Made by a program: the position numbers and the translations under genes
The notes under the pieces: generated by a model
What the model was told of the DNA's origin: nothing
The model's database searches: none
What the model saw: the letters and a program-made list of their open reading frames with translations, nothing else
Assembly (NCBI GenBank): GCA_046199005.1
Contig: CP176050.1
Span: 4,092,001 to 4,156,000 of the forward strand
Direction of reading: 5' to 3'
Length of the DNA stretch: 64,000 bases
From: Ascidiimonas sp046199005
GTDB taxonomy: Bacteria > Bacteroidota > Bacteroidia > Flavobacteriales > Flavobacteriaceae
In this document: one piece after another, positions 17,174 through 25,065 of the stretch
Layout of the letters: every line of letters begins with the position of its first letter
Numbering within the stretch: the stretch's first letter is position 1

Positions 17174-18316
17174 ATGAGAAAACTCAGAATGGGAATGGTT
17201 GGTGGCGGTACCGGATCTTTCATAGGTGATGTTCATCGAAAGGCGGCTTTTATAGACGGCCAGATCGAACTGGTATGCGGTGCTTTCAGCAGCACTCCAG
17301 AGAAATCTAAACAATCTGGACGCGACCTGTTTTTGCCCGAAGAACGCTGTTATGGTGATTTTAAAGAAATGATCGCTAAAGAAAAAGAACTTCCTGAGGA
17401 TAAACGAATGGATTTTCTAGCGATCGTTACGCCTAATCACATGCACTTTGAACCCGCTAAACTTGCCTTGGAAAATGGTTTTCATGTGGTCTGCGATAAA
17501 CCAATGACGCTTACAATAGAAGAAGCCGAAATACTTGATAAACTCGTAAAAGAGACCGGACTCATTTTTGCTCTTACCCATAACTATACGGGATACCCCA
17601 TGGTAAAGCAGGCTCGTGCCATGGTAGCCAAAGGAGACATAGGAAAAATTAGAAAGATTCAGGTTCAATATTTACAGGGGTGGCTGGCAACCGAAATAGA
17701 AAAAACAGGTCAAAAGCAAGCAGCCTGGCGAATAGATCCTAAAAAATCAGGGGTTGGAGGTGCGCTCGGCGATATTGGTACTCATGCCGAAAATCTCACT
17801 GAATACATAACGGGACTGCAAATAAAAGAATTGTCCGCAGATCTCGGAAGGTTTGGTGAAGGCAGGATCTTAGATGATGACGGAAATGTTTTAATACGTA
17901 TGGAAAATGGAGCGAAAGGAACTATGTCTTTTTCTCAAATTGCGACCGGAGAAGAAAACAATCTTGCGATTCGCATTTACGGAGAGAAAGGAAGCCTGGA
18001 ATGGCATCAGGAAAACCCAAATGAACTCATAACGCGCTGGTTAGATAAACCTAAAAAAATCTTTACGCCTAACGGGAATGATCTCTATCCGGAAGCAATT
18101 TCTGCGTCCAGAATCCCCTCAGGGCACCCTGAAGGTTATCTGGAAGCCTTTGCCAACATATATAAGGCTTTTACGCAATGCGTTCTATCTCGACTAAATG
18201 GCAATACAGTAGACGAGCCTGATTTCCCGACCGTTTCAGACGGGGTGCGAGGCGTTAAATTTATTCATAAGGCAGTACACAGTGACGCAAATAATGCTGC
18301 CTGGACCAAATTATAA
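17174..18316 (+). CDS. Gfo/Idh/MocA family oxidoreductase
   Basis: 380 residues. N-terminal Rossmann motif GMVGGGTGSFIGDVHRKAA, then AIVTPNHMHFEPAKLAL and the family Lys in CDKPMTLT, followed by the C-terminal alpha/beta sheet domain (GGALGDIGTHAENL with the catalytic His). It is an NAD(P)-dependent sugar dehydrogenase/reductase, with no export signal, so cytoplasmic. In the proposed pathway it reduces an imported 3-keto sugar back to the normal sugar. It is tightly packed with the permease (5 bases) and the next TIM barrel (12 bases). Confidence 0.87.
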   Translation: MRKLRMGMVGGGTGSFIGDVHRKAAFIDGQIELVCGAFSSTPEKSKQSGRDLFLPEERCYGDFKEMIAKEKELPEDKRMDFLAIVTPNHMHFEPAKLALENGFHVVCDKPMTLTIEEAEILDKLVKETGLIFALTHNYTGYPMVKQARAMVAKGDIGKIRKIQVQYLQGWLATEIEKTGQKQAAWRIDPKKSGVGGALGDIGTHAENLTEYITGLQIKELSADLGRFGEGRILDDDGNVLIRMENGAKGTMSFSQIATGEENNLAIRIYGEKGSLEWHQENPNELITRWLDKPKKIFTPNGNDLYPEAISASRIPSGHPEGYLEAFANIYKAFTQCVLSRLNGNTVDEPDFPTVSDGVRGVKFIHKAVHSDANNAAWTKL

Positions 18317-18328
18317 ATCAGACAAGAA

Positions 18329-19381
18329 ATGAAAACCATTAAAGGACCCGCCATTTTTTTAGCACAATTTGTAGATAGTAAAGCTCCTTTTAACAGTCTA
18401 GACGGTATGTGTAAATGGGCCTCAGATCTAGGTTATAAAGGGATACAGATACCTACATGGGAACACTTTCTTATCGATCTTGATAAGGCGGCAGATAGTC
18501 AGGATTATTGTGATGAATTAAAAGGAAAAATCAATTCTTACGGACTGGAGATCACTGAGCTTTCTACGCATTTGCAAGGACAATTAGTAGCGGTGCATCC
18601 GGCGTACGATATAATGTTTGATAATTTTGCTCCAGACAAGTTAAAGAACAATCCAAAGGCTCGAACAGCATGGGCCGTAGAGACCGTAAAGAAGGCGGCA
18701 AAAGCAAGTCGACGATTAGGGCTAAACGTACATGCTACCTTTTCAGGCGCTCTGTTATGGCACACGTTTCATCCCTGGCCGCAGAGACCACCGGGGCTGG
18801 TTGAGATGGGATTTGAAGAACTCGCCAAGAGATGGTTGCCCATACTTAATGTTTTTGATGAACAGGGTGTTGACGTTTGTTATGAAGTACATCCCGGAGA
18901 AGACATTCACGATGGCGATACCTTTGAACGATTCCTGGAAGCTACCGGTAACCATAAAAGAGTAAATATTCTGTATGATCCCTCACATTTTGTGCTTCAA
19001 CAACTGGATTATATTGAATATATTGATCACTATCACGAGTTTATTAAAGCTTTTCATGTTAAAGATTCAGAATTCAATCCGACAGGCAAAAAAGGAGCTT
19101 TTGGCGGCTACAACAACTGGGGAGATCGTGCAGGAAGGTATCGTTCTCCAGGAGATGGACAAATCGATTTTAAGACTATTTTTTCAAAACTTACGCAGTA
19201 CGGTTGCGATGTATGGGCTGTGATGGAATGGGAATGCTGTATTAAAAGCCCGGAACAGGGTGCCCGAGAAGGCGCTCCGTTTATTCAAAATCATATTATT
19301 GAGGCTACCGAAAAAGCTTTTGACGATTTTGCAGGAGCCACAATCGATAAAGAAAAACTAAAAAAGATCTTAGGATTATAA
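18329..19381 (+). CDS. Sugar phosphate isomerase/epimerase-like TIM barrel, cytoplasmic
   Basis: 350 residues without a signal peptide, unlike the two paralogues at 11011 and 14457. The metal ligands of the AP-endonuclease-2 fold are visible: Glu in VCYEVHPGEDIHDGD, Asp in ILYDPSHF, His in KAFHVKDSEF and Glu in VMEWECC. It is longer than usual because of a loop around GGYNNWGDRAGRYRSPGDG. The gene sits between the Gfo/Idh/MocA and DUF1080 genes, so action on the same sugar intermediate is likely. Confidence 0.84.
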   Translation: MKTIKGPAIFLAQFVDSKAPFNSLDGMCKWASDLGYKGIQIPTWEHFLIDLDKAADSQDYCDELKGKINSYGLEITELSTHLQGQLVAVHPAYDIMFDNFAPDKLKNNPKARTAWAVETVKKAAKASRRLGLNVHATFSGALLWHTFHPWPQRPPGLVEMGFEELAKRWLPILNVFDEQGVDVCYEVHPGEDIHDGDTFERFLEATGNHKRVNILYDPSHFVLQQLDYIEYIDHYHEFIKAFHVKDSEFNPTGKKGAFGGYNNWGDRAGRYRSPGDGQIDFKTIFSKLTQYGCDVWAVMEWECCIKSPEQGAREGAPFIQNHIIEATEKAFDDFAGATIDKEKLKKILGL

Positions 19382-19393
19382 TCAACATATATA

Positions 19394-20200
19394 ATGAAGA
19401 AAATAATCATACTTTGTTGTTTATTAGTGATTAGCACGAGTTGCCATCAGGCGCAGACTAATCAGGAAAAACAAGCTAACCCTGAAGCGTCTCTTCCAAA
19501 TCAAACCCCTGAAAAAGAACCTACAAAACCAGAAGAAACTGAGGTATGGGAACCCGTTCCCGAAAAAGTGACTATCGACAAAAACGGCGCGCCTTCAGAT
19601 GCGATCATCCTTTTTGACGGTACCGATCTTGATGCCTGGGAAAGCGTAAAAGAAGAAGGAGCTGCAGCACCCTGGATTATCAATGATGATGAAAGTATGA
19701 CCGTGAAAAACGGATCTGGAGATATCCGTACTAAAGAAAATTTTGGCAGCATACAATTGCACCTGGAATGGCGTAACCCCGAAACCCCTAAGGCAGACGG
19801 GCAAAACCGTGGAAATAGCGGTGTGTTTCTACAAGAACTTTACGAAGTACAAATACTGGATACCTATAATAACCAAACCTATGTGAATGGTCAGGCAGGT
19901 GCGATTTACAAACAATATCCTCCGTTAGTCAATGCCGGGAAACCTTCCGGTGAGTGGCAAGTATATGATATTATTTTTCACGCCCCCGAATTCGATGAAA
20001 CCGGGAAGAAAATCAAATCCGGAACATTAACAGTACTTCACAACGGTATCCTAATTCAGGATCATGTTGAAATTTTGGGTAGTACCGAATACATTGGCTG
20101 GCCAAAAAATGATGCTCACGGCGACGCGCCCATCAAACTACAGGATCACAATGACAATAGCGGTGTTAGTTTTAGAAACATCTGGTTAAGAAAACTTTAG
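19394..20200 (+). CDS. DUF1080 lipoprotein (3-keto-disaccharide hydrolase domain)
   Basis: 268 residues. Lipobox Cys17 (VISTSCH), a Pro/Glu-rich linker to residue 65, then a single DUF1080 concanavalin-like domain with LFDGTDLDAWE, RGNSGVFLQELYEVQILD and the C-terminal GVSFRNIWLRKL, all signature blocks. DUF1080 proteins have been shown to cleave 3-keto-glycosides. Here it would act in the periplasm or on the cell surface on the product of the GMC dehydrogenase. It is the last gene of the cluster; no obvious terminator hairpin follows. Confidence 0.87.
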   Translation: MKKIIILCCLLVISTSCHQAQTNQEKQANPEASLPNQTPEKEPTKPEETEVWEPVPEKVTIDKNGAPSDAIILFDGTDLDAWESVKEEGAAAPWIINDDESMTVKNGSGDIRTKENFGSIQLHLEWRNPETPKADGQNRGNSGVFLQELYEVQILDTYNNQTYVNGQAGAIYKQYPPLVNAGKPSGEWQVYDIIFHAPEFDETGKKIKSGTLTVLHNGILIQDHVEILGSTEYIGWPKNDAHGDAPIKLQDHNDNSGVSFRNIWLRKL

Positions 20201-20455
20201 TACCATATTTCGCAATCTGTTTTCTCAAGTTCTGCCACTTTGAAAAAATCTGTCAGTTTTGCGAACTCAGTGATTATCAATAATCACTTTTTTTCAAAAA
20301 AGAATGTTCTTATTTAGATATCAGTAAATAATTACAAAATTGTTAGAGAATTTCTTTTTTTTAACAAAATTTTACATATATTGGCGTCATTAAATAATAC
20401 AGGTGTAACCGAAAAACCTTAAAAGAGTAGGAATAATTTTAAACGACCAATTATT
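20201..20455. other. Non-coding region before the peptide gene
   Basis: 255 bases, strongly A/T-rich from 20280 on. It should hold the promoter of the peptide gene at 20456. TATATTGG at about 20376 is a one-mismatch -7 box, but no -33 partner is clear. A short inverted pair AGTGATTATCAATAATCACT near 20270-20289 could be an operator or hairpin. No gene is seen. Confidence 0.4.
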
Positions 20456-20569
20456 ATGTCTAAAAAAGAAAACCAAAACATGGAAGATTTTAAAGTTGAA
20501 GCTTTAGAGCAGAGACTTGAAATGGCAAGATGGGAGATCTGTGTAAACGGAAACTGTCAGCCTCTTTAA
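20456..20569 (+). CDS. 37-residue Cys/Trp peptide, candidate RiPP precursor
   Basis: ATG at 20456, TAA at 20567-20569. The first 25 residues are charged and helix-prone (MEDFKVEALEQRLEMAR), like a leader. The end (W26-E-I-C29-V-N-G-N-C34-Q-P-L37) holds the only Trp and two Cys spaced as C-x4-C, like a core. It stands alone after a long A/T-rich upstream region and before a hairpin, and is followed by genes for a polyprenyl-synthase/terpene-cyclase-like fusion, a PqqD-M50 peptidase and a MauE-thioredoxin fusion. A precursor role is inference from size, layout and neighbours; I recognise no named precursor family. The ribosome-binding site is weak, as often in Bacteroidota. Confidence 0.6.
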   Translation: MSKKENQNMEDFKVEALEQRLEMARWEICVNGNCQPL

Positions 20570-20577
20570 TCAAGACA

Positions 20578-20608
20578 AAACTGTCCGTGTCCTTAACACG
20601 GGCAGTTT
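20578..20608 (+). terminator. Hairpin directly after the peptide gene (attenuator candidate)
   Basis: AAACTGTCCGTGT (20578-20590) pairs with ACACGGGCAGTTT (20596-20608) over 13 positions with one G-U pair and a 5-base loop. It begins 9 bases after the peptide stop. The T tract after it is short. A leaky terminator here would give much peptide mRNA and little enzyme mRNA, a common arrangement for RiPP precursors; RNA stabilisation of the 3' end is the alternative. Confidence 0.6.
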
Positions 20609-20677
20609 ACTTAAGATTTCAAACCCTATAGTTGAAATCTCGTTTAAAATTAATTTTACTTTGCTTACGAAGTTGGC

Positions 20678-20765
20678 CCCCTGAAAGATCAATTCCTTTC
20701 CCATCTTCTAGGTAGTAAAAAGGCGTATGTACGCATACACTAAAATTTACTGCTCCTTTCAGGGG
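20678..20765 (+). ncRNA. Structured leader RNA candidate upstream of the terpene-enzyme gene
   Basis: CCCCTGAAAG (20678-20687) is the exact reverse complement of CTTTCAGGGG (20756-20765). Inside lies a second small hairpin, GTATG-TACG-CATAC. The 292 bases between the peptide stop and the next start contain no convincing gene, so a cis-acting RNA or an independent small RNA is possible. Not matched to any known riboswitch class by eye. Confidence 0.35.
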
Positions 20766-20861
20766 TGCAGCGTGAGATTCTATGAACTCTTATAAACTCT
20801 GCTGTCATCGAATCTTTTGTTATTATTTAAACAAATTGATTTTCAATAGCCAACCAAATAA

Positions 20862-22832
20862 ATGTCGACTATACAAACACACCTTCTGGACAATACTGCG
20901 CTTAAAACGCATATGTTAGAAAATATAAAGGCACTTCTACAAAAGCAACAAATAGCAGAACCACATATTCAGGAAATACTTAATGAAGAATTTATCGCTC
21001 GAAATCCTGAGTTCTATCTTTACTATCCTTTCCTTTTTAATACTCTATTTGATTATTATAATGAAGAGTTGTTAACCAAAATTGCCATAGCCGGTTTTCT
21101 TTACTATAAATCGATTATTTTTTTAGATGATATCTTTGATAATGCAAAGAGTCAGAATAAATTCTACAAATACATCATCGCTAATATATGTCAGGAAGAA
21201 ACTATTAAAATACTCACGGATATTTTTGGATCTGAGTCTGAATTTTGGAGCCTGTGGAATCTTCGTAAAATGGAGTATGCCAAAGCTTTTAAGATAGGCT
21301 CTTTAGACCATGAAAAATTTGATTATCCAACATTTGAAACCTTAACCGACTATAAATGCGCTTTTGGGAAAATTGGTATAGACGCCTTGCATATTCTCAC
21401 CGGTAAACGCCATGAAAAGGTCTATAAGAATGTTCTTGAATCCCATAAACTGTTTTATATCGCATTTCAAATTACCGATGATGTAACTGATTTTAAAGAA
21501 GATATAGAGAATAAACAACAAAACCTGGCTGGTACCTTTTTGAAAAATCATTTCGATGCGAATGATCATTCTCTCGATCAATATACCGTCTCAGAACAGA
21601 ATAAACTTATTTATCTGGAAGGAGTAGTGACCAAACTTTACCAAATAGCTCTACAGAAAATAAAGGAAGCCGAAAGTATTTTTAACCAGCACCAAAATAG
21701 CTTATGGTTCATTGAGATCTTACGACTAAGATTCATATTAAATCACACCTTATTAAACACCAATGGTTTTTTAAACCATAGGGAAATCGTTAGAAACCAA
21801 ATAACCGATCGAGTATCTGAATCTCTTTCTTTGGAGAAAGCTATAGAAGCCGCAACTACATTTATTTTTGAAGAACAAGAAACCGACGGAAGCTGGCAAG
21901 ACTATTTTAATAATGCTGGGATAAGTAATGTATGGACCACGGCTTTCGTCTTGACTCAACTATCAGGCATTGAGCAAAATGAATTTAAACAAGCACGAAC
22001 AAAAGCGCTGAAATTTTTGATGAAGAATGAGAATGAAGACGGATTATTTGGCTACAATGATCTTTGGATTTCAGATGCAGATTCCAGTACGTTTTCTTTT
22101 CTTGCACTTAAGAAAAATAGGCTACAAACTCCTCAAGACCTTGATGAGTGGCTTACTTATCAGAATGAAGACGGAGGCTTTTCTACTTACAAGATCACAA
22201 CTGAGTTTCTCATCTCTATAGGCTTAAAAGATCCTTTAGAAGCTAAGGGATGGATAAAATCGCACCCTTGCGTAAGCGCAGCAGCTTATTACTTCTTATC
22301 GCATGAGAATGCCTCAACTCCTGCTTATGAAAGATTAAGAAGCTATCTTTACAAAAACCTAAATGCAAAAAGCACGTTGTCTTCTTATTGGTGGACGGAA
22401 TCATTATATACACTTTATTATCTTTTAAAGGGTACTCAACTAGCCAAAGACACCGAAATGCAATATCTTTGTGAGGATATGCTGGCGCGCGAAATAGATA
22501 AAATGCTTGCTGAAATTGCAGCTGAGAAAAGGCTAAATTTTTTCTATCTGGGGCTTCTCATCCAAACGCTGATGACCTCTGATAAAATGATAGCAACTCA
22601 TAAGAGTTCGCTCGCTATCTTTGTCGATGCACTTTTATCAAATCAATACACAGATGGTTCCTGGCCCTCAAATTTTTCATTGCGGATGCCGGAGCCAAGC
22701 ACCACAAATCCCGAAGAGATTAATGATTGGAAAAAAGATACCGTAGGAATAAATATTCTGGTAGAAGATTTTCATAGAATATTTACAACTTCTGTCTGTC
22801 TGGCAGCCTTAGATTCTTATGCAAACCTCTAA
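20862..22832 (+). CDS. Polyprenyl-synthase/class-II terpene-cyclase-like fusion protein
   Basis: 656 residues, no signal peptide. Residues 1-310 are a trans-isoprenyl diphosphate synthase-like helical domain with both Asp-rich motifs intact: DDIFD at 89-93 and DDVTD at 206-210. Residues 325-656 are an alpha/alpha-barrel of the squalene-cyclase/prenyltransferase type, with repeats TDGSW (341), NEDGLFGY (391), NEDGGFSTY (435) and TDGSW (597), and SDADSSTF at 404-411, close to the DxDD-type acid motif but with Ser as fourth residue. ComQ, which prenylates the Trp of ComX in Bacillus, is also a polyprenyl-synthase homologue. Here the gene follows a Trp-containing peptide and overlaps the M50 gene by 14 bases. 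Either peptide prenylation or a free terpene product is possible. Confidence 0.72.
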   Translation: MSTIQTHLLDNTALKTHMLENIKALLQKQQIAEPHIQEILNEEFIARNPEFYLYYPFLFNTLFDYYNEELLTKIAIAGFLYYKSIIFLDDIFDNAKSQNKFYKYIIANICQEETIKILTDIFGSESEFWSLWNLRKMEYAKAFKIGSLDHEKFDYPTFETLTDYKCAFGKIGIDALHILTGKRHEKVYKNVLESHKLFYIAFQITDDVTDFKEDIENKQQNLAGTFLKNHFDANDHSLDQYTVSEQNKLIYLEGVVTKLYQIALQKIKEAESIFNQHQNSLWFIEILRLRFILNHTLLNTNGFLNHREIVRNQITDRVSESLSLEKAIEAATTFIFEEQETDGSWQDYFNNAGISNVWTTAFVLTQLSGIEQNEFKQARTKALKFLMKNENEDGLFGYNDLWISDADSSTFSFLALKKNRLQTPQDLDEWLTYQNEDGGFSTYKITTEFLISIGLKDPLEAKGWIKSHPCVSAAAYYFLSHENASTPAYERLRSYLYKNLNAKSTLSSYWWTESLYTLYYLLKGTQLAKDTEMQYLCEDMLAREIDKMLAEIAAEKRLNFFYLGLLIQTLMTSDKMIATHKSSLAIFVDALLSNQYTDGSWPSNFSLRMPEPSTTNPEEINDWKKDTVGINILVEDFHRIFTTSVCLAALDSYANL

Positions 22833-24063
22833 AGAAGTTATATCAGAAAAAGTTCCTGAACTTGCAAACGACATCAAAGTAAGCGAGTTCAATAAAGGTG
22901 AATTCCTTATTGAGCTGGAAGAATCAGGAGTACATGTCAATATAAATGCTGCTACGTTGAAGCTCATCAACCTGATTGATGGTACTAGAAATATCGCCAA
23001 TATCGTACAGCACTATAACGAATCGCATCCACAATCCCCTATTTCTGCGAATACCGCTTATGAGGTATTGTATAATCATCTTGGTAAATACCACATTGTC
23101 AAAAACGATCTGCATCCGGAATATAATGAAGACCGTGCCTCTTACCTAAGGTTTAGAATGACTTTACTTAAAGGAGAATGGATTCACAAATACACATCTT
23201 TTCTCGCTCCTTTATTCAATAAAAAGATATTCTATCCGGTCTTGATCATGGCGTTTCTATTTGTCGTAATCTCTCTGATAGCTCATTTTAATCTCATTTA
23301 TACAGAACTTTTCAATCTATCTTTTTACAATTGGGGGATTTTTATTCTGTTTTTTGGGATTTCCACCTTTTTTCACGAGATAGGCCATGCATCTTCCTGT
23401 GAACATTTTGGAATACGCCATGGAAATATTGGCTTCGGATTCTATTTATTTGTCCCGGTGATGTTTGCCGATGTTACCGGAATATGGAAACTCCCTAAAA
23501 AAGATCGAATTGTAGTGAATCTGGCCGGTATGTGGATGGACTTTGTAAATGCATCCATTATGCTCCTTCTCTTCTATACTACTCAAAACATAAACTTTAT
23601 TCTTATAGCAGTTGCGATCTTTATGTCTACTTTGGGTAATATTAATCCTTTCTTAAGACATGATGGTTACTGGGTACTCTCAGATCTTGTAGATGTACCG
23701 AATCTAAGAAAAAAATCAAACGAAACCCTGCTCGGAGTTTTTAACAGCCTCCGTAAAAATATTCCTTTGAAATTTACGAAAGAAGTCATTCTTTTCTCGG
23801 TGTATGCGCTCATTAGCAATTACATCATTCTTTTACTTATTCTAGGCCTTTTCCTAAGCGATCCTTATGGTATCATTTCCTTTCCTAAAAATATTTATGC
23901 ATTTTTTGCGGATTTGTTTTCAGAAGGATTTCATATAACATTAAAAGATCTGAAACCATTTTTAATTGCAGCGATATTTTATATGATTATCTTGAGATAT
24001 TTTGTTTCAAATGCAGGAAAAATGATCTCCAGATTAAAGTCACAAAAATTCAATTTCAGGTAA
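22819..24063 (+). CDS. PqqD-like domain fused to M50-family membrane metallopeptidase
   Basis: 414 residues. Residues about 20-98 read as a PqqD-like leader-binding domain (VHVNINAATLKLINLIDGTR, then a helix and NHLGKYHIVK). From 137 on there are several membrane helices with the zinc motif HEIGH at 186-190 and the second M50 motif NPFLRHDGYWVLSD at 276-289, both typical of SkfC-like peptidases of peptide-modification clusters. It should bind a precursor leader and cut within or near the inner membrane. The 14-base overlap with the upstream gene and the abutting downstream start (TAAATG) show a single translational unit. Confidence 0.8.
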   Translation: MQTSKEVISEKVPELANDIKVSEFNKGEFLIELEESGVHVNINAATLKLINLIDGTRNIANIVQHYNESHPQSPISANTAYEVLYNHLGKYHIVKNDLHPEYNEDRASYLRFRMTLLKGEWIHKYTSFLAPLFNKKIFYPVLIMAFLFVVISLIAHFNLIYTELFNLSFYNWGIFILFFGISTFFHEIGHASSCEHFGIRHGNIGFGFYLFVPVMFADVTGIWKLPKKDRIVVNLAGMWMDFVNASIMLLLFYTTQNINFILIAVAIFMSTLGNINPFLRHDGYWVLSDLVDVPNLRKKSNETLLGVFNSLRKNIPLKFTKEVILFSVYALISNYIILLLILGLFLSDPYGIISFPKNIYAFFADLFSEGFHITLKDLKPFLIAAIFYMIILRYFVSNAGKMISRLKSQKFNFR

Positions 24064-24948
24064 ATGAAAAAACTGTTTATCAGAGCTGTTGCTGTTTTCG
24101 TTGGACTCGTATATCTTCTTTCGGCAGTTGGTAAAATAATCTCCAGTGATTCCATGTACCTAACGCTGGAAAGTTTAGGGCTTGTGTCTCTTAAATGGGG
24201 AATTCCCATACTGATTACATTTGAACTGGGGTTGGCATTGTTTTTTATTTTTTTGCTAAGGCTGAAAGAAGTTGGAATGGTTTCTATCTTATTCCTCCTT
24301 CTAGCTACACTGATAAATTATGGCCAATACTATTTTTTTGGAATTGAAGATTGCGGATGTTTTGGTGCATTTACATTCTTAAATTTAAGTCCGAATTTAG
24401 TGCTTGCCAGAAATGCATTATTGATCATTCTGAGTTTTCTGGTATTCAAGCATCATGAAATGTCCAGCTCCGGATCTTCGTTTAAATCATCTTTTTTGCT
24501 GTTTGCAATAGCGGCTACACTAGTCTATACATCCTACACAACGTTCTCCTACGCCCCAGAAGCACTTGACCTTAAAGGAAAAGAACTCAAAAATACTGCT
24601 TTGAGATCATATATAAACATTTCAAAAGATTCTACTTATTTACTCTATTTGTTCAAGCCAGACTGCAGCCATTGCATAGATGCAACCCCAAAGATCATGG
24701 GCTACGATGCTAAGGATGGTATTCAAAAAGTTATAGGTGTCACTTATGAAAATATGGATAAAGAACTGGAGGTTTATAACAGAACACTAAATCCTGTTTT
24801 TCCCATAGTCAAAATTCCAAAAGACTCTATCCGTAAATTATTGCGCAAATTACCTACTGCATTCTATATTAAAGAAGGGCGTATCCACTATATTATGGAA
24901 CAAAATATTTTGAGTCCGGAAGCTTTCGTAAAAGCTATTGGGAAGTAA
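24064..24948 (+). CDS. MauE/DoxX-like membrane domain fused to a thioredoxin-like domain
   Basis: 294 residues. Residues 1-155 have about five membrane helices with the CGCFG motif at 97-101 that marks MauE-type redox membrane proteins. Residues 160-294 form a periplasmic thioredoxin-like domain with CSHC at 201-204 (KPDCSHCIDATPK) and a cis-Pro region KLPTAFYIKEGR. Such fusions make or shuffle disulfides in the periplasm. The candidate peptide at 20456 has exactly two Cys, so it is an obvious partner, but this is inference. The start abuts the M50 stop codon. Confidence 0.78.
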   Translation: MKKLFIRAVAVFVGLVYLLSAVGKIISSDSMYLTLESLGLVSLKWGIPILITFELGLALFFIFLLRLKEVGMVSILFLLLATLINYGQYYFFGIEDCGCFGAFTFLNLSPNLVLARNALLIILSFLVFKHHEMSSSGSSFKSSFLLFAIAATLVYTSYTTFSYAPEALDLKGKELKNTALRSYINISKDSTYLLYLFKPDCSHCIDATPKIMGYDAKDGIQKVIGVTYENMDKELEVYNRTLNPVFPIVKIPKDSIRKLLRKLPTAFYIKEGRIHYIMEQNILSPEAFVKAIGK

Positions 24949-25037
24949 TTGCAACAGTTGCTCCTTTTTTTTGTCCGGGCTACACATCCCACAAGGTTCT
25001 CATAAGAATCGATCTTTTTAGAACTAAGTGTTTTGTG

Positions 25038-25045
25038 TACCTTTG
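25038..25045 (+). promoter_or_regulatory. -7 box for the yicC-gmk-nadD cluster
   Basis: TACCTTTG, an exact TANNTTTG, 20 bases before the yicC start. The -33 region (TTTTTA near 25015-25020) is only a weak match. It marks the start of a new transcription unit after the peptide cluster. Confidence 0.4.
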
Positions 25046-25065
25046 CGCAACTTTAATTTTCATTC

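Noticed and set aside
20727..20795. A 22-codon frame with two Cys in the gap between the peptide gene and the terpene-enzyme gene
   Set aside because: It lies across the right arm of the inverted repeat and has no conserved-looking leader. It is more likely part of a structured RNA than a gene.
20862..24948. A simple carotenoid or hopanoid pathway segment
   Set aside because: No phytoene, squalene or desaturase genes are nearby, and the linked PqqD-M50 peptidase and small peptide do not fit a lipid pathway.
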